Source: JBCAWW01 sp039024315 (GTDB lineage: Bacteria; Bacteroidota; Bacteroidia; J057). Taken from it: a DNA stretch of 53,504 bases. This document shows positions 25,176 to 33,100 of the stretch, in pieces. A model generated the notes under the pieces. It was not told the DNA's origin, searched no databases, and saw only the letters and a list, made by a program, of their open reading frames with translations. Position 1 is the first letter of the stretch; each line of letters opens with the position of its first letter. The stretch lies in the NCBI GenBank assembly GCA_039024315.1, contig JBCCQN010000028.1, positions 1 to 53,504 of the forward strand, read 5' to 3'. The position numbers were made by a program, and so were the translations under genes.

Positions 25176-27712
25176 TATCTAATTATCCATTTGATGAAGC
25201 CAGTTTGTCCATCTGCAGAAAGTTGAACCGTGTACAGACCCGCCTCTAGTCCTCGGCTAGGGATTTGGTAGCGGTTAGTACCTACTCGACCTTGCAACTG
25301 GTCTTGATAAACAAGTCTTCCTTGAATATCAAATACCTTGAGTTGAAAGTTGGTCTGCACAGCACTTTCGAAGTCAAGACTTACAGATTCAATTATAGTG
25401 CTTGGATTAGGATATAATTTAAGTCTATTAGCAGCAAATACCGCTTCAATACTGACTGTTTCCACACAATCTGAATCAGCCAAGGCATCAGGCTTTGCTC
25501 CAATCGAGACATAGTCAAAATAAAACTCATTACCGGCAAAGTTGGCGTCTTCTCGATCTAGATAAAACCAAAAATCACGCATATCTGTGGAGTCAAAGCC
25601 CATATAATCCGCAGCATTGAAGGTAAAAGTTAGCTCAGTCCATTGAGTAAGATCGCCGGGGACGTTCTGTTCCACTATGGCTGAGCGTTCTCCGGAGGAG
25701 CCTCCACCCGCTCTCAAAACCATGCCTAAGCTGACAGCTGCGGCAGAACGAACTCGAGTGTAAAAACGCATTTGGCCAGAAAGATCCGTTATGTCATTGC
25801 CGAAGTTATCCTTAGGGTTGATCACCAAGGGTCGGAAAGCTGGATGTGGATCACCTATCGGATCTGTTACTGCCACGGATAGTTGACTACAAGCCGTATC
25901 GATAATCTGAGTCAATTGAGCCGCACCAGAACCACCAATCACTCCTTCTAAAGTGTCTGCCCAATGCAAAACGTAAGGAAACTCAAAAGGCGGAAATAGA
26001 GAGCAATCAGAATCATCAGCTGGGTCTGGGCGTTCGCCAATGGCGAAATAATCAAAATAGAACTCATCACCAGCAAAATTATCAGTGCCCCGATCTAGAT
26101 AGAGCCAGAGATCTCTGAGATCAGTGGAGTCAAAGCCTCCAATACTATTGGCATCCAAACTAAAAACCACTTCAGTCCAGCTCAAGGTATCGCCGGGAAT
26201 CATGACTTCCTGTAGGTTGGAGCGAGAACCAGAAGAACCATCTCCTGAGCGAGCGATATATCCCAGCATAACGGTATCCTTAGATCGAACTCTTAAATGG
26301 ATTTGTGTACTGTTGCTGAGATCAACGATATCATTGCCCATACTATCCAAAGGATTGACGATGATAGGGCTAAAGGCTCCCAGCGGACTATTGGCAGGAT
26401 CAAGGACCGACAACCGGAGTTCACTACAGACGCTATCTATGGTTTGGGAGAGCGCACTGCCGCCGCTGCCAGAAAATAGCGGATCACTTTTGTCCCAATG
26501 CAAGGTGTATTGAATACCTTGAGTGGTGTCCATCGGCATTGTTGTCGTATCGGTGATACAGGTCGAATTCAAACTCGTATCAGGTCTTGCGCCAATACTG
26601 AAATAGTCAAAGTAAAACTCATTACCGGCAAAGTTGTCGGTGCCGCGGTCGAGATACACCCATACATCTCTAAGATCAGTAGAATCAAAACCGCCTAGAT
26701 TGCTAGTATCGACATTGAAAGTCAGCGTGGTCCAAGCACCAGTATCACCGGGGACCAGTTGTTGTTGTAGATCCGAACGAAAGGCAGAGCTACCGTCACC
26801 CGAACGAAGCAGAAAGCCCAGCATTACAGAATCACGGCTGCGGGCTCGAAAATGGAAATTCATATTACCAGATAGATCGACAATTTCAGCTCCTGCGGTA
26901 TCCTTTGGATTGAGAATAATGGGACTAAAAGCACTAAGCGGCGTATTGGCAGTATCAGTCACAGCTAGTGCGATTTCACTACAAGAGACATTGATTGTTT
27001 GCGTCAAGCTAGCTCCACCACTGCCGCTAAAGCTCGGATCGTTGGCATCGTCCCAATGCAGACTGTATAAGGGGCCAGTGTTATTCATGGGGGGCATAGT
27101 ATCGATACAGCTTGAATTATTGGCAGGATCGGGTGCCGCCCCAATTGCTATATAATCGATGGAAAAATTATTGCCTGCGAAATTATTATCCCCTCGATCT
27201 AGATAGAGCCAGATGTCTCTAAAGTCGAGGGAGTCGAAGCCTGCGATATTGCCGGCATTAAAATCAAAGAAGAGGTCCGTCCAGAGATTCCCTCCGGGAA
27301 CGCTCAGTTCTATCCGGTTACTCCTTTCGGCACTAGAGCCCCCTCCAGAACGTAGCAAAAGCGCTAACCTGACCGTATCGACACTTCTTACGCGAGCATA
27401 GATGCCTAGATTATTGGAGAGGTCAATGATATCATTGCCTTGCATGTCCTTGGGATCAAGGGTGTAGGCGTTGAAAGGCGGTAAAGGAGCATTGGCAGTA
27501 TCCGTAATTTGAATATTTAAAAGACTACAAGCACTATCAATATTAAATATCGAGAACATGCCAGCAGTGCCGATGCTCAAGATCGGATCACTATTGCTGG
27601 TCCAATGCATTTCGTAGAGAGGGATTTGGGCCGAAAGCCCCAAACTGCCCAACCAAAGTGAGCAAAACAGGATTAATTTTTTCCGTGGATGGGAAGCTAA
27701 GGTAGTACGCAT
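25175..27712 (-). CDS. Secreted protein of four CBM-like repeats with T9SS type A sorting domain
   Basis: The 845-residue protein has a signal peptide (to about residue 29) and four tandem repeats at about 33-202, 216-385, 402-570 and 580-749, each near 170 residues. Each repeat has the order LHWddxxDPxfsGsGG, CSELxLxVxDpaN, I(x)NPkDxxGNDIvDLS, RvRSxDtVmLGxxlRSGdGSS, W(t)ELtFxxD, GFDSTDlRDxWlYLDRGtDNFAGNEFyfDYxsIGaxPD. The pattern of a beta-sandwich with conserved W, R and D resembles carbohydrate-binding modules, but I cannot name a CBM family. The C terminus (about 765-845) is a T9SS type A domain (KLYPNPSTIIESVSLDFE ... GLYTVQLSADG). It is translationally coupled to the beta-helix gene downstream, suggesting a shared substrate. 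Confidence 0.88.
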   Translation of the reverse strand: MRTTLASHPRKKLILFCSLWLGSLGLSAQIPLYEMHWTSNSDPILSIGTAGMFSIFNIDSACSLLNIQITDTANAPLPPFNAYTLDPKDMQGNDIIDLSNNLGIYARVRSVDTVRLALLLRSGGGSSAERSNRIELSVPGGNLWTDLFFDFNAGNIAGFDSLDFRDIWLYLDRGDNNFAGNNFSIDYIAIGAAPDPANNSSCIDTMPPMNNTGPLYSLHWDDANDPSFSGSGGASLTQTINVSCSEIALAVTDTANTPLSAFSPIILNPKDTAGAEIVDLSGNMNFHFRARSRDSVMLGFLLRSGDGSSAFRSDLQQQLVPGDTGAWTTLTFNVDTSNLGGFDSTDLRDVWVYLDRGTDNFAGNEFYFDYFSIGARPDTSLNSTCITDTTTMPMDTTQGIQYTLHWDKSDPLFSGSGGSALSQTIDSVCSELRLSVLDPANSPLGAFSPIIVNPLDSMGNDIVDLSNSTQIHLRVRSKDTVMLGYIARSGDGSSGSRSNLQEVMIPGDTLSWTEVVFSLDANSIGGFDSTDLRDLWLYLDRGTDNFAGDEFYFDYFAIGERPDPADDSDCSLFPPFEFPYVLHWADTLEGVIGGSGAAQLTQIIDTACSQLSVAVTDPIGDPHPAFRPLVINPKDNFGNDITDLSGQMRFYTRVRSAAAVSLGMVLRAGGGSSGERSAIVEQNVPGDLTQWTELTFTFNAADYMGFDSTDMRDFWFYLDREDANFAGNEFYFDYVSIGAKPDALADSDCVETVSIEAVFAANRLKLYPNPSTIIESVSLDFESAVQTNFQLKVFDIQGRLVYQDQLQGRVGTNRYQIPSRGLEAGLYTVQLSADGQTGFIKWIIR

Positions 27713-27898
27713 GCTTTTGAGTTGAAAACGGTAAAATGTTTAGAATTACCCTCTCAAACTCTCGATATAATTGATTAGAAAAGTATAGGAATGGTGGAAA
27801 ATCCTTTAGGCAGGGGGCTTATACGGGATTCCTGCACAATGAGACATTTATAGCGGTATCCTAACGCTAGCATGACTACAAAAACAAGTCTTGTCATC

Positions 27899-27932
27899 AA
27901 AAAAAATGCCCACACATCAATGACGTGCAGAC
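27899..27932 (-). terminator. Intrinsic terminator after tRNA-Arg
   Basis: On the minus strand GTCTGCACGTCA (27932-27921) pairs with TGATGTGTGGGC (27919-27908), 12 positions with several G-U pairs, then ATTTTTTTT (to 27899). It begins 12 bases after the tRNA 3' end. Confidence 0.7.
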
Positions 27933-27943
27933 ATCTTATCATG

Positions 27944-28017
27944 TACCCGCGGATGGATTCGAACCATCGACCTTTGGTTCCGGAGACCAACGCTCTAATC
28001 CCCTGAGCTACGCGGGC
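27944..28017 (-). tRNA. tRNA-Arg (anticodon CCG)
   Basis: A full 74-base cloverleaf on the minus strand: acceptor GCCCGCG / CGCGGGT, D stem GCTC / GAGC, anticodon stem TTGGT / ACCAA with loop CTCCGGA (anticodon CCG, reading CGG), variable AGGTC, T arm GATGG-TTCGAAT-CCATC, discriminator A. The CCA end is not encoded. A -7 box lies just upstream and a terminator just downstream, so it is a single-gene unit. Confidence 0.97.
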
Positions 28018-28028
28018 GAGAAGGTGGA

Positions 28029-28036
28029 CAAAGGTA
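28029..28036 (-). promoter_or_regulatory. Candidate -7 box of the tRNA-Arg gene
   Basis: The minus strand reads TACCTTTG (28036-28029), an exact TAnnTTTG, ending 12 bases before the tRNA 5' end, which would put the start about 5 bases upstream of the mature RNA. No TTG is found at the usual 17-23 base spacing. The same octamer stands upstream of rpoD and the PASTA gene. Confidence 0.5.
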
Positions 28037-28063
28037 GAGATTAATCTCTAAAATGTAAATGTC

Positions 28064-28939
28064 TCAAATCCATTTACGTAAGACTTCTAATCCGGTTTGA
28101 ATCAATTTCTGTTCTTGCCGCTTTGGATTCTCAGCAAATTGGGCTTTTAATCGGTTGGCTAAAATCACTGCGATCGTACCACAACGATGTCCAAGGGCTT
28201 TGCCAAGACTCATGATAGCCGCCGCTTCCATCTCCATATTGAGAAAGCGCTCACCGCCAAAGCGAAACTCCCCTATTTTATCGGGCAAGCGAGGCAGTTT
28301 GACAGGAAGACGACCGAGGCTACGGCCTTGAGGGCCATAAAAGCCCCCTGCGGTAAAGGTGCCCCCTTGCATAATGCGGGCAAAACTTTGGCTGAGTAGG
28401 GACAATAAGGCTTCATCTGCTGGTGCGTGATACAAGGGCAAAGGACCACCGACTTGAGCCCAAAAATGATTTAAAGCGTTCTGCAAAGCAGCATCATAGA
28501 TAGGATAATCATAATAATTCATCAATCCATCTCCCCCCACCGCCCATGCAGAAGCCACTAAAGTACCTACCTCAACGTCTGCTTGCATTCCTCCACAAGT
28601 ACCCAAACGTAGGGCTTGCACCTTGGTGGTCTGGGGAAGCGTTCGACGAGTCGCAAAATCAATATTGAAGAGCGCATCAATTTCATGCCATACAATATCG
28701 ACATTGTCAGTCCCGATACCCGTGGACATCACCGAAACTCTTTCTCCTTTATAATAACCGGTCAGTGTATAAAATTCTCGCTTGTGTTTATTTACTTCTA
28801 CCTCTTCGAGGAACGCTCCTACCTTTTTTACGCGATCTGGATCCCCCACCAGAATGATTTTAGTGGCTAACTCACCCGGCAATAAATTGAGGTGGTAGAT
28901 GGAGCCATCAGGGTTTAAAATCAATTCTGTTTCCTGCAT
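28064..28939 (-). CDS. Nucleoside phosphorylase (uridine phosphorylase-like)
   Basis: Phosphorolytic cleavage of a nucleoside to base and ribose-1-phosphate in nucleotide salvage. The 291-residue protein of the PNP/UDP phosphorylase family has LVGDPDRVKKV near residues 30-40 (phosphate-binding GDPxR), STGIGTDNVDI near 72-82, RLGTCGGMQADVEVG near 111-125 and NMEMEAAAIMS near 233-243 with the base/ribose-binding Met-Glu. These fit uridine-type phosphorylases better than trimeric purine enzymes, but substrate specificity is not certain. It starts at the ATG at 28939; an exact minus-strand TATTTTTG at 28963-28956 could be its -7 box, without a clear -33. It ends 46 bases before the tRNA gene. Confidence 0.9.
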   Translation of the reverse strand: MQETELILNPDGSIYHLNLLPGELATKIILVGDPDRVKKVGAFLEEVEVNKHKREFYTLTGYYKGERVSVMSTGIGTDNVDIVWHEIDALFNIDFATRRTLPQTTKVQALRLGTCGGMQADVEVGTLVASAWAVGGDGLMNYYDYPIYDAALQNALNHFWAQVGGPLPLYHAPADEALLSLLSQSFARIMQGGTFTAGGFYGPQGRSLGRLPVKLPRLPDKIGEFRFGGERFLNMEMEAAAIMSLGKALGHRCGTIAVILANRLKAQFAENPKRQEQKLIQTGLEVLRKWI

Positions 28940-29319
28940 ATTGGAAGAATTTCAACAAAAATATTACCTAATCTGATTTTCTTTTGGAGCGGCTTTACAA
29001 CCCATGAGCTAGTACAAGCATCATTAAACTAAGCAATCATGAACATAATTTATTCCCAAAGTGAAAAAACTTACACCCATAAACCATTCAATTTTCCAAA
29101 CATTTGTAGTTTAGGATGTGTATTTAGGTGACATATTTTAAATTTATACATCAAAACTAAACAATTGAGCCTTTGCTGAGAACGTTAGCAATTTATAAAC
29201 GTACTCAACTTAGGGATTTGCAACTCAATTGCTTAGCCCGTACCTTTGTCTGTTCATATTAGCAAAGGTTCATATAGATTTGTAAACCTATTTAACCGCA
29301 TTTATATATTTAGCCGTAA
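28940..29319. other. 380-base AT-rich divergent intergenic region
   Basis: Lies between the nucleoside phosphorylase (minus) and rpoD (plus). It contains the rpoD promoter candidates near its right end and a possible -7 box for the phosphorylase at its left end. Otherwise it is AT-rich with no inverted repeats of note; a 30-codon ORF from 29039 has no support. Its length suggests further regulatory sites for rpoD that cannot be recognised by eye. Confidence 0.6.
29217..29248 (+). promoter_or_regulatory. Candidate promoter of rpoD
   Basis: TTTG (29217-29220), 20-base spacer, TACCTTTG (29241-29248): both elements match the Bacteroidota consensus exactly and the spacing is central in the known range. 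Predicted start is near 29255, a 65-base leader. A second exact -7 box, TAGATTTG (29275-29282), has no -33 element at the right distance. Confidence 0.65.
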
Positions 29320-30186
29320 ATGAGACAGCTCAAGATTAGTAAACAGATAACGAACCGGGAGTCACAATCCTTGGACAAGTATCTGCAAGAAATCGGCAAA
29401 GTAGAGCTGCTTACACCGGATGAAGAGGTAGATTTGGCAAGACGTATCAAGCAGGGAGATCAAATTGCCCTGGAAAAACTCACGAAAGCCAATCTTCGAT
29501 TTGTCGTATCGGTAGCGAAGCAGTACCAAAATCAAGGCCTCTCTTTGGGAGATCTTATCAATGAAGGAAATCTCGGTCTGATCAAAGCGGCCAAACGTTT
29601 TGATGAAACCCGCGGTTTCAAATTTATTTCTTATGCGGTATGGTGGATTCGTCAGAGTATTTTGCAGGCTTTGGCAGAGCAATCCCGTATCGTTCGACTC
29701 CCTTTGAACCGAGTCGGCGCTTTGAACAAGATTGGCAAAGCATTTTCAAAACTGGAACAAGAATTCGAAAGGGAGCCCTCTCCTGAGGAGATTTCTGAGG
29801 TATTGGAAAACATGAGTGAGGATGAGATCTCAGATACACTCAAGATTTCTGGCCGCCACGTTTCGGTTGATGCTCCATTTGTACAAGGAGAGGAAAACCG
29901 TCTCCTAGATGTATTGGAAAATGATGCCGAACCCAATCCTGACAACACCCTGATCAACGAAAGTTTGAGTAAGGAAGTTGAACGTGCCTTAAGTACCCTT
30001 ACCCAACGTGAAGCTGAGGTCATCAGACTTTATTTTGGTATCGGTGTTGAGCACTCTCTCACATTGGAAGAAATTGGAGAGAAGTTTGACCTCACTCGTG
30101 AGCGGGTTCGTCAGATCAAAGAAAAAGCGATCCGTCGCTTGCGCCATACTTCTCGGAGTAAGGGACTCAAAACTTATCTTGGATAA
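29320..30186 (+). CDS. rpoD: Primary RNA polymerase sigma factor (RpoD, sigma-ABfr type)
   Basis: Housekeeping sigma factor. The 288-residue length, with no region 1.1 or long insert, is typical of Bacteroidota. Region 1.2 (SLDKYLQEIGKVELLTPDEE), region 2 (LTKANLRFVVSVAKQYQ, LGDLINEGNLGLIKAA, KFISYAVWWIRQSI), region 3 (VRLPLNRVG, SPEEISEVLEN) and region 4 (LTQREAEVIRLYFG, SLTLEEIGEKFDLTRERVRQ) are all present. This factor reads the TAnnTTTG boxes found elsewhere in the window. The gene is a single transcription unit with its own promoter and a strong terminator. Confidence 0.97.
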   Translation: MRQLKISKQITNRESQSLDKYLQEIGKVELLTPDEEVDLARRIKQGDQIALEKLTKANLRFVVSVAKQYQNQGLSLGDLINEGNLGLIKAAKRFDETRGFKFISYAVWWIRQSILQALAEQSRIVRLPLNRVGALNKIGKAFSKLEQEFEREPSPEEISEVLENMSEDEISDTLKISGRHVSVDAPFVQGEENRLLDVLENDAEPNPDNTLINESLSKEVERALSTLTQREAEVIRLYFGIGVEHSLTLEEIGEKFDLTRERVRQIKEKAIRRLRHTSRSKGLKTYLG

Positions 30187-30220
30187 GGAAAATTTTTCGG
30201 TCCTAGACCTTAATTACATA

Positions 30221-30255
30221 AAAAAGGCTCTCTGTTTTGTCAGAGAGCCTTTTTT
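30221..30255 (+). terminator. Intrinsic terminator of rpoD
   Basis: GGCTCTCTG (30226-30234) pairs perfectly with CAGAGAGCC (30241-30249) around a 6-base loop, flanked by an A run (30221-30225) and TTTTTT (30250-30255). The A/T flanks make it bidirectional, also able to stop transcription coming from the PASTA gene. Confidence 0.93.
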
Positions 30256-30295
30256 ATCATTAAAGACTGCCTTTCTCTTAAATACTGAGTCGTAA

Positions 30296-30407
30296 GTATC
30301 CCGAAAGCTTTCGGGAGTATTCAGTACAGAGAAGAGCGGTCTTGCTGCACCGTATAGACCCATTTCCCCAGCTCTCAATACTAAATACTATGGTCTAAGT
30401 ACTTAAG
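30296..30407 (-). repeat. Interspersed intergenic repeat, copy B
   Basis: Reverse orientation relative to copies A (21852-21960) and C (43150-43239). Read on the minus strand it runs AAGTACTTAGACCATAG ... CTCTGTACTGAATACT, then the 18-bp palindrome TCCCGAAAGCTTTCGGGA (30299-30316) as in copy A. It lies in the convergent gap between rpoD and the PASTA gene and ends 3 bases from the PASTA stop. Confidence 0.8.
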
Positions 30408-30409
30408 CC

Positions 30410-31192
30410 TTATATTCCTTCATTGGTCTCAGGAGCCCTCCCATAGATATATAGATCAATGGGATAGCCTACCGTAACGCTATCACTTCTGGTAGGTTTC
30501 GGATTTTGCCCATAAACGATACCACTTTTGTTTGCCGGCCCATTGGAATTGTAAGATAGCGCTCCGAGGGTTAGGCCTAATTCTCGAATAGAGTTCAAAG
30601 CTTCTTCAAAGTTCAATCCCGTCAGATCAGGTACTCTAACGCTCACTGATCCTTGACCATCGGAGACAATCAAATCTATTTTGGCCCCTTGAGGAACCAT
30701 AGTCCCAGCTTTGACACGGCGACCATCATAAAGAATATCCAAAATGGTATTTTCGGCTATATCTTTTTTGCGTGTCACTTTGCCTACGGCTAGTTTCCAA
30801 CTTTCTAACTGTGCTTTGGCTTGATAGAGCGTTTTATCAATGATCGCAGGCACAGGTACTTGTGGAGGTTTACGTTGATTAATCGTCAGTGAAATCGTAC
30901 GATTGGGTTTTACAAAGCTGTGTTGACGTGGGTATTGAGCTAAGACGGAGCCAGGTTCTAGGTCTGGATTATAAGCAGAATCTGTCAGCATTGGCTTTAG
31001 ATTCATTTTGCTGAGTTCTTTTTCTGCCTCATCCCAAGACATCTCAACCACAGAAGGCACGACGATAGAATCACCATGACGAGTGTAGGCCGGTAAGATC
31101 CAAAAAAAGATCATGAGATAGACCAGCACCCCAGCGACAATCAAGCCTAATAGGGTGAGGAAAAACTCTCGGCTAATAAAATATCGAAACAT
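30410..31192 (-). CDS. PASTA domain membrane protein
   Basis: The 260-residue protein has a short cytoplasmic start, one membrane helix (about 13-35) and three extracytoplasmic PASTA domains at about 42-108, 112-180 and 184-252, recognisable by VPSVVEMSWDEAEKEL, VPAIIDKTLYQAKAQL and VPDLTGLNFEEALNSI and by the GS(V/I)xxQxP-type ends. PASTA domains bind peptidoglycan fragments or beta-lactams. There is no kinase or transpeptidase domain, as is usual for this Bacteroidota type. It follows argS by 52 bases; an exact -7 box TACCTTTG lies in the gap (minus strand, 31219-31212), suggesting its own promoter. Confidence 0.9.
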   Translation of the reverse strand: MFRYFISREFFLTLLGLIVAGVLVYLMIFFWILPAYTRHGDSIVVPSVVEMSWDEAEKELSKMNLKPMLTDSAYNPDLEPGSVLAQYPRQHSFVKPNRTISLTINQRKPPQVPVPAIIDKTLYQAKAQLESWKLAVGKVTRKKDIAENTILDILYDGRRVKAGTMVPQGAKIDLIVSDGQGSVSVRVPDLTGLNFEEALNSIRELGLTLGALSYNSNGPANKSGIVYGQNPKPTRSDSVTVGYPIDLYIYGRAPETNEGI

Positions 31193-31211
31193 ATCCTTTC
31201 TATTCTTAAAA

Positions 31212-31219
31212 CAAAGGTA
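31212..31219 (-). promoter_or_regulatory. Candidate -7 box of the PASTA gene
   Basis: Minus strand TACCTTTG (31219-31212), an exact match to TAnnTTTG and identical to the rpoD and tRNA-Arg boxes, 20 bases before the ATG. No TTG element is found at the normal spacing, so confidence is moderate. Confidence 0.4.
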
Positions 31220-31244
31220 CGAAGTAGATTAGACTTCGTTAGCT

Positions 31245-33041
31245 TTACATACGTTCTGGCATCTGGATCCCCAGCAAAGCCATACAATTTTTTAAGGTCT
31301 CTCCCGCAAAACTCGCCAGCGCCAAGCGGAATGAACTGGTATGGGGATTACTACTTTTTAGTATGGGAGCATCGCGATAAAAACGATTAAACTCCTTAGT
31401 TAGTTCATAGGCATAGTTGGCGAGCAGGGCAGGATTGTAGTTTTCACCCGCTTCGCGCAACACATCCTTGTATCGTGAGATAACTTGAATCAGGGTTCGC
31501 TCTGCCTCTAAAAGTGGCTCTTCTAAGTTCAGATCAGCACTGTAGGGCCCGATATGATCAGCATTACGACGAATGGATTGAATCCGTGCATATGCATATT
31601 GGATATAAGGCCCCGTATTGCCTTTGAGAGAGACGGACTCCTTAGGATCAAACATCATACGTTTCTTGGGATCCACTTTAGCCAAGAAGTATTTCACTGC
31701 TCCTGTGCCTAGTTTTTGGAAGAGCGCATTCAGTTCAGCTTCTTCCATATCTTGCAGTTTGTCTAGGTTCTTTAGGGTTTCTTCTCTAGCCTTGCTTTCT
31801 AGTTCTGTCAGGAGATCATCAATCTCAACGGTGGTTCCTTCGCGGCTTTTCATTTTCCCGCTAGGCAGATCGACCATCCCATAAGACATATGATAGAGGC
31901 CTTGGGCATAAGGCTTTTCTAGCTTAGCCAATACTTTGAACAAGACCTGAAAATGGTAATCCTGTTCGTTACCTACTACATAGATGGAGCGATCCATTTT
32001 GTACTCGTTGTACTTATCCTCAGCAATGGCAAGATCCTGGGTAATATAAAGGGAAGTACCATTACTCCGGAGGAGGGTCTTACGATCCATCCCCTCTGCA
32101 GTTAGGTCCACTTCTACAGATCCATCCTCTGTATGGTAAAAGGCTCCTTTCTCCAAACCTTCTTGCACCGTCTCTTTACCCCGTTTGTAAACCTCGGACT
32201 CGTAAAAGTAACGATCGAATGATATCCCTAAACGTTGGAAAGTATCTTCATAAGCCGCGTAAACCCAAGCATTCATTTGCTCCCATAGGGCGCGAATTTC
32301 TGCATCCCCCTCTTCCCAGCGGATAGTCATCTCGTTGATTGCCAACTGACTAGGGGCCTTTTTAGCAGCCTCATCCTTGCTAATCCCTTCAGTAGCCATG
32401 ATCAGCTTGGATTCTTCTTCGATCATGCCGGCAAACTTGACGTAATAGTCCCCTACGATTTTATCTCCTTTACGAGATGAGCTATCAGGGGTCTCTTTGT
32501 TTTCTGAGGACAAATAGGCATGCATCGACTTGGAGATATTGGTACCTCGGTCGTTGAACAGACAAGTCGGGATAGCATTGAAGCCGTTGGCTTGTAAAAT
32601 TTGAGTCAGAGAATAACCTAAGACGATATTGCGAAGGTGCCCTAGGTGTAAGGGCTTGTTGGTATTGGGAGAGCAATACTCAACAACTACTGTTTGGCCT
32701 TCACCAAGATTGGTCGCAAAAAAATCAGGATCATTTTGCTGCTCAGCCACAAAGGACTGCCAGTAGGCGTCTCCAATACTAAGATTGAGAAAACCTTTAA
32801 CCACATTGTAAGCGGTAACACTTTCCAAACGTTCAACAAGGGCAGACCCCAATTTTTCGGCAATCTGAGGTGGTGCACCTAATTTGAATTTGGTCAATGG
32901 AAATACAACTATGGTAAGATCGCCTTCAAAGTCCTTGCGGGTATCTTGAACCGGCAAGGTCTCAGGAGTGATTTCAACTTCAAACAAGTCTTTGACGACT
33001 TCAGCAGCGGAAGTCTGAATATGCGAACTAAGAAGGGACAT
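31245..33041 (-). CDS. argS: Arginyl-tRNA synthetase
   Basis: Class I aminoacyl-tRNA synthetase that charges tRNA-Arg; one of its tRNA substrates (CCG) is encoded 3.3 kb away. The 598-residue protein has the N-terminal Add-1 domain, the HIGH-type motif HLGH at 132-135 within NKPLHLGHLRNI, the GMVDLPSGKMKSREG segment of the KMSK region and the C-terminal DALR anticodon-binding domain (GPYIQYAYARIQSI...). The ATG at 33041 fits the family start. It lies 59 bases after the LptF/G gene on the same strand. Confidence 0.97.
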   Translation of the reverse strand: MSLLSSHIQTSAAEVVKDLFEVEITPETLPVQDTRKDFEGDLTIVVFPLTKFKLGAPPQIAEKLGSALVERLESVTAYNVVKGFLNLSIGDAYWQSFVAEQQNDPDFFATNLGEGQTVVVEYCSPNTNKPLHLGHLRNIVLGYSLTQILQANGFNAIPTCLFNDRGTNISKSMHAYLSSENKETPDSSSRKGDKIVGDYYVKFAGMIEEESKLIMATEGISKDEAAKKAPSQLAINEMTIRWEEGDAEIRALWEQMNAWVYAAYEDTFQRLGISFDRYFYESEVYKRGKETVQEGLEKGAFYHTEDGSVEVDLTAEGMDRKTLLRSNGTSLYITQDLAIAEDKYNEYKMDRSIYVVGNEQDYHFQVLFKVLAKLEKPYAQGLYHMSYGMVDLPSGKMKSREGTTVEIDDLLTELESKAREETLKNLDKLQDMEEAELNALFQKLGTGAVKYFLAKVDPKKRMMFDPKESVSLKGNTGPYIQYAYARIQSIRRNADHIGPYSADLNLEEPLLEAERTLIQVISRYKDVLREAGENYNPALLANYAYELTKEFNRFYRDAPILKSSNPHTSSFRLALASFAGETLKNCMALLGIQMPERM

Positions 33042-33100
33042 GGGGGCAAAAATGGGAAAAAAATTACGGCTTTACTAGCATTTCCGATTAAGCGTTCGGC

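Noticed and set aside
25175..27712. The repeated DNA inside the four-repeat protein as a mobile or tandem repeat
   Set aside because: The repeats are protein-level modules in one continuous frame and need no separate element.
28956..28963. Exact minus-strand -7 box TATTTTTG before the nucleoside phosphorylase
   Set aside because: Not listed as a separate promoter because it is a T run in an AT-rich gap with no -33 element nearby.
29039..29131. A 30-codon ORF upstream of rpoD
   Set aside because: No signal for translation, no recognisable sequence, and it lies in an AT-rich regulatory gap.
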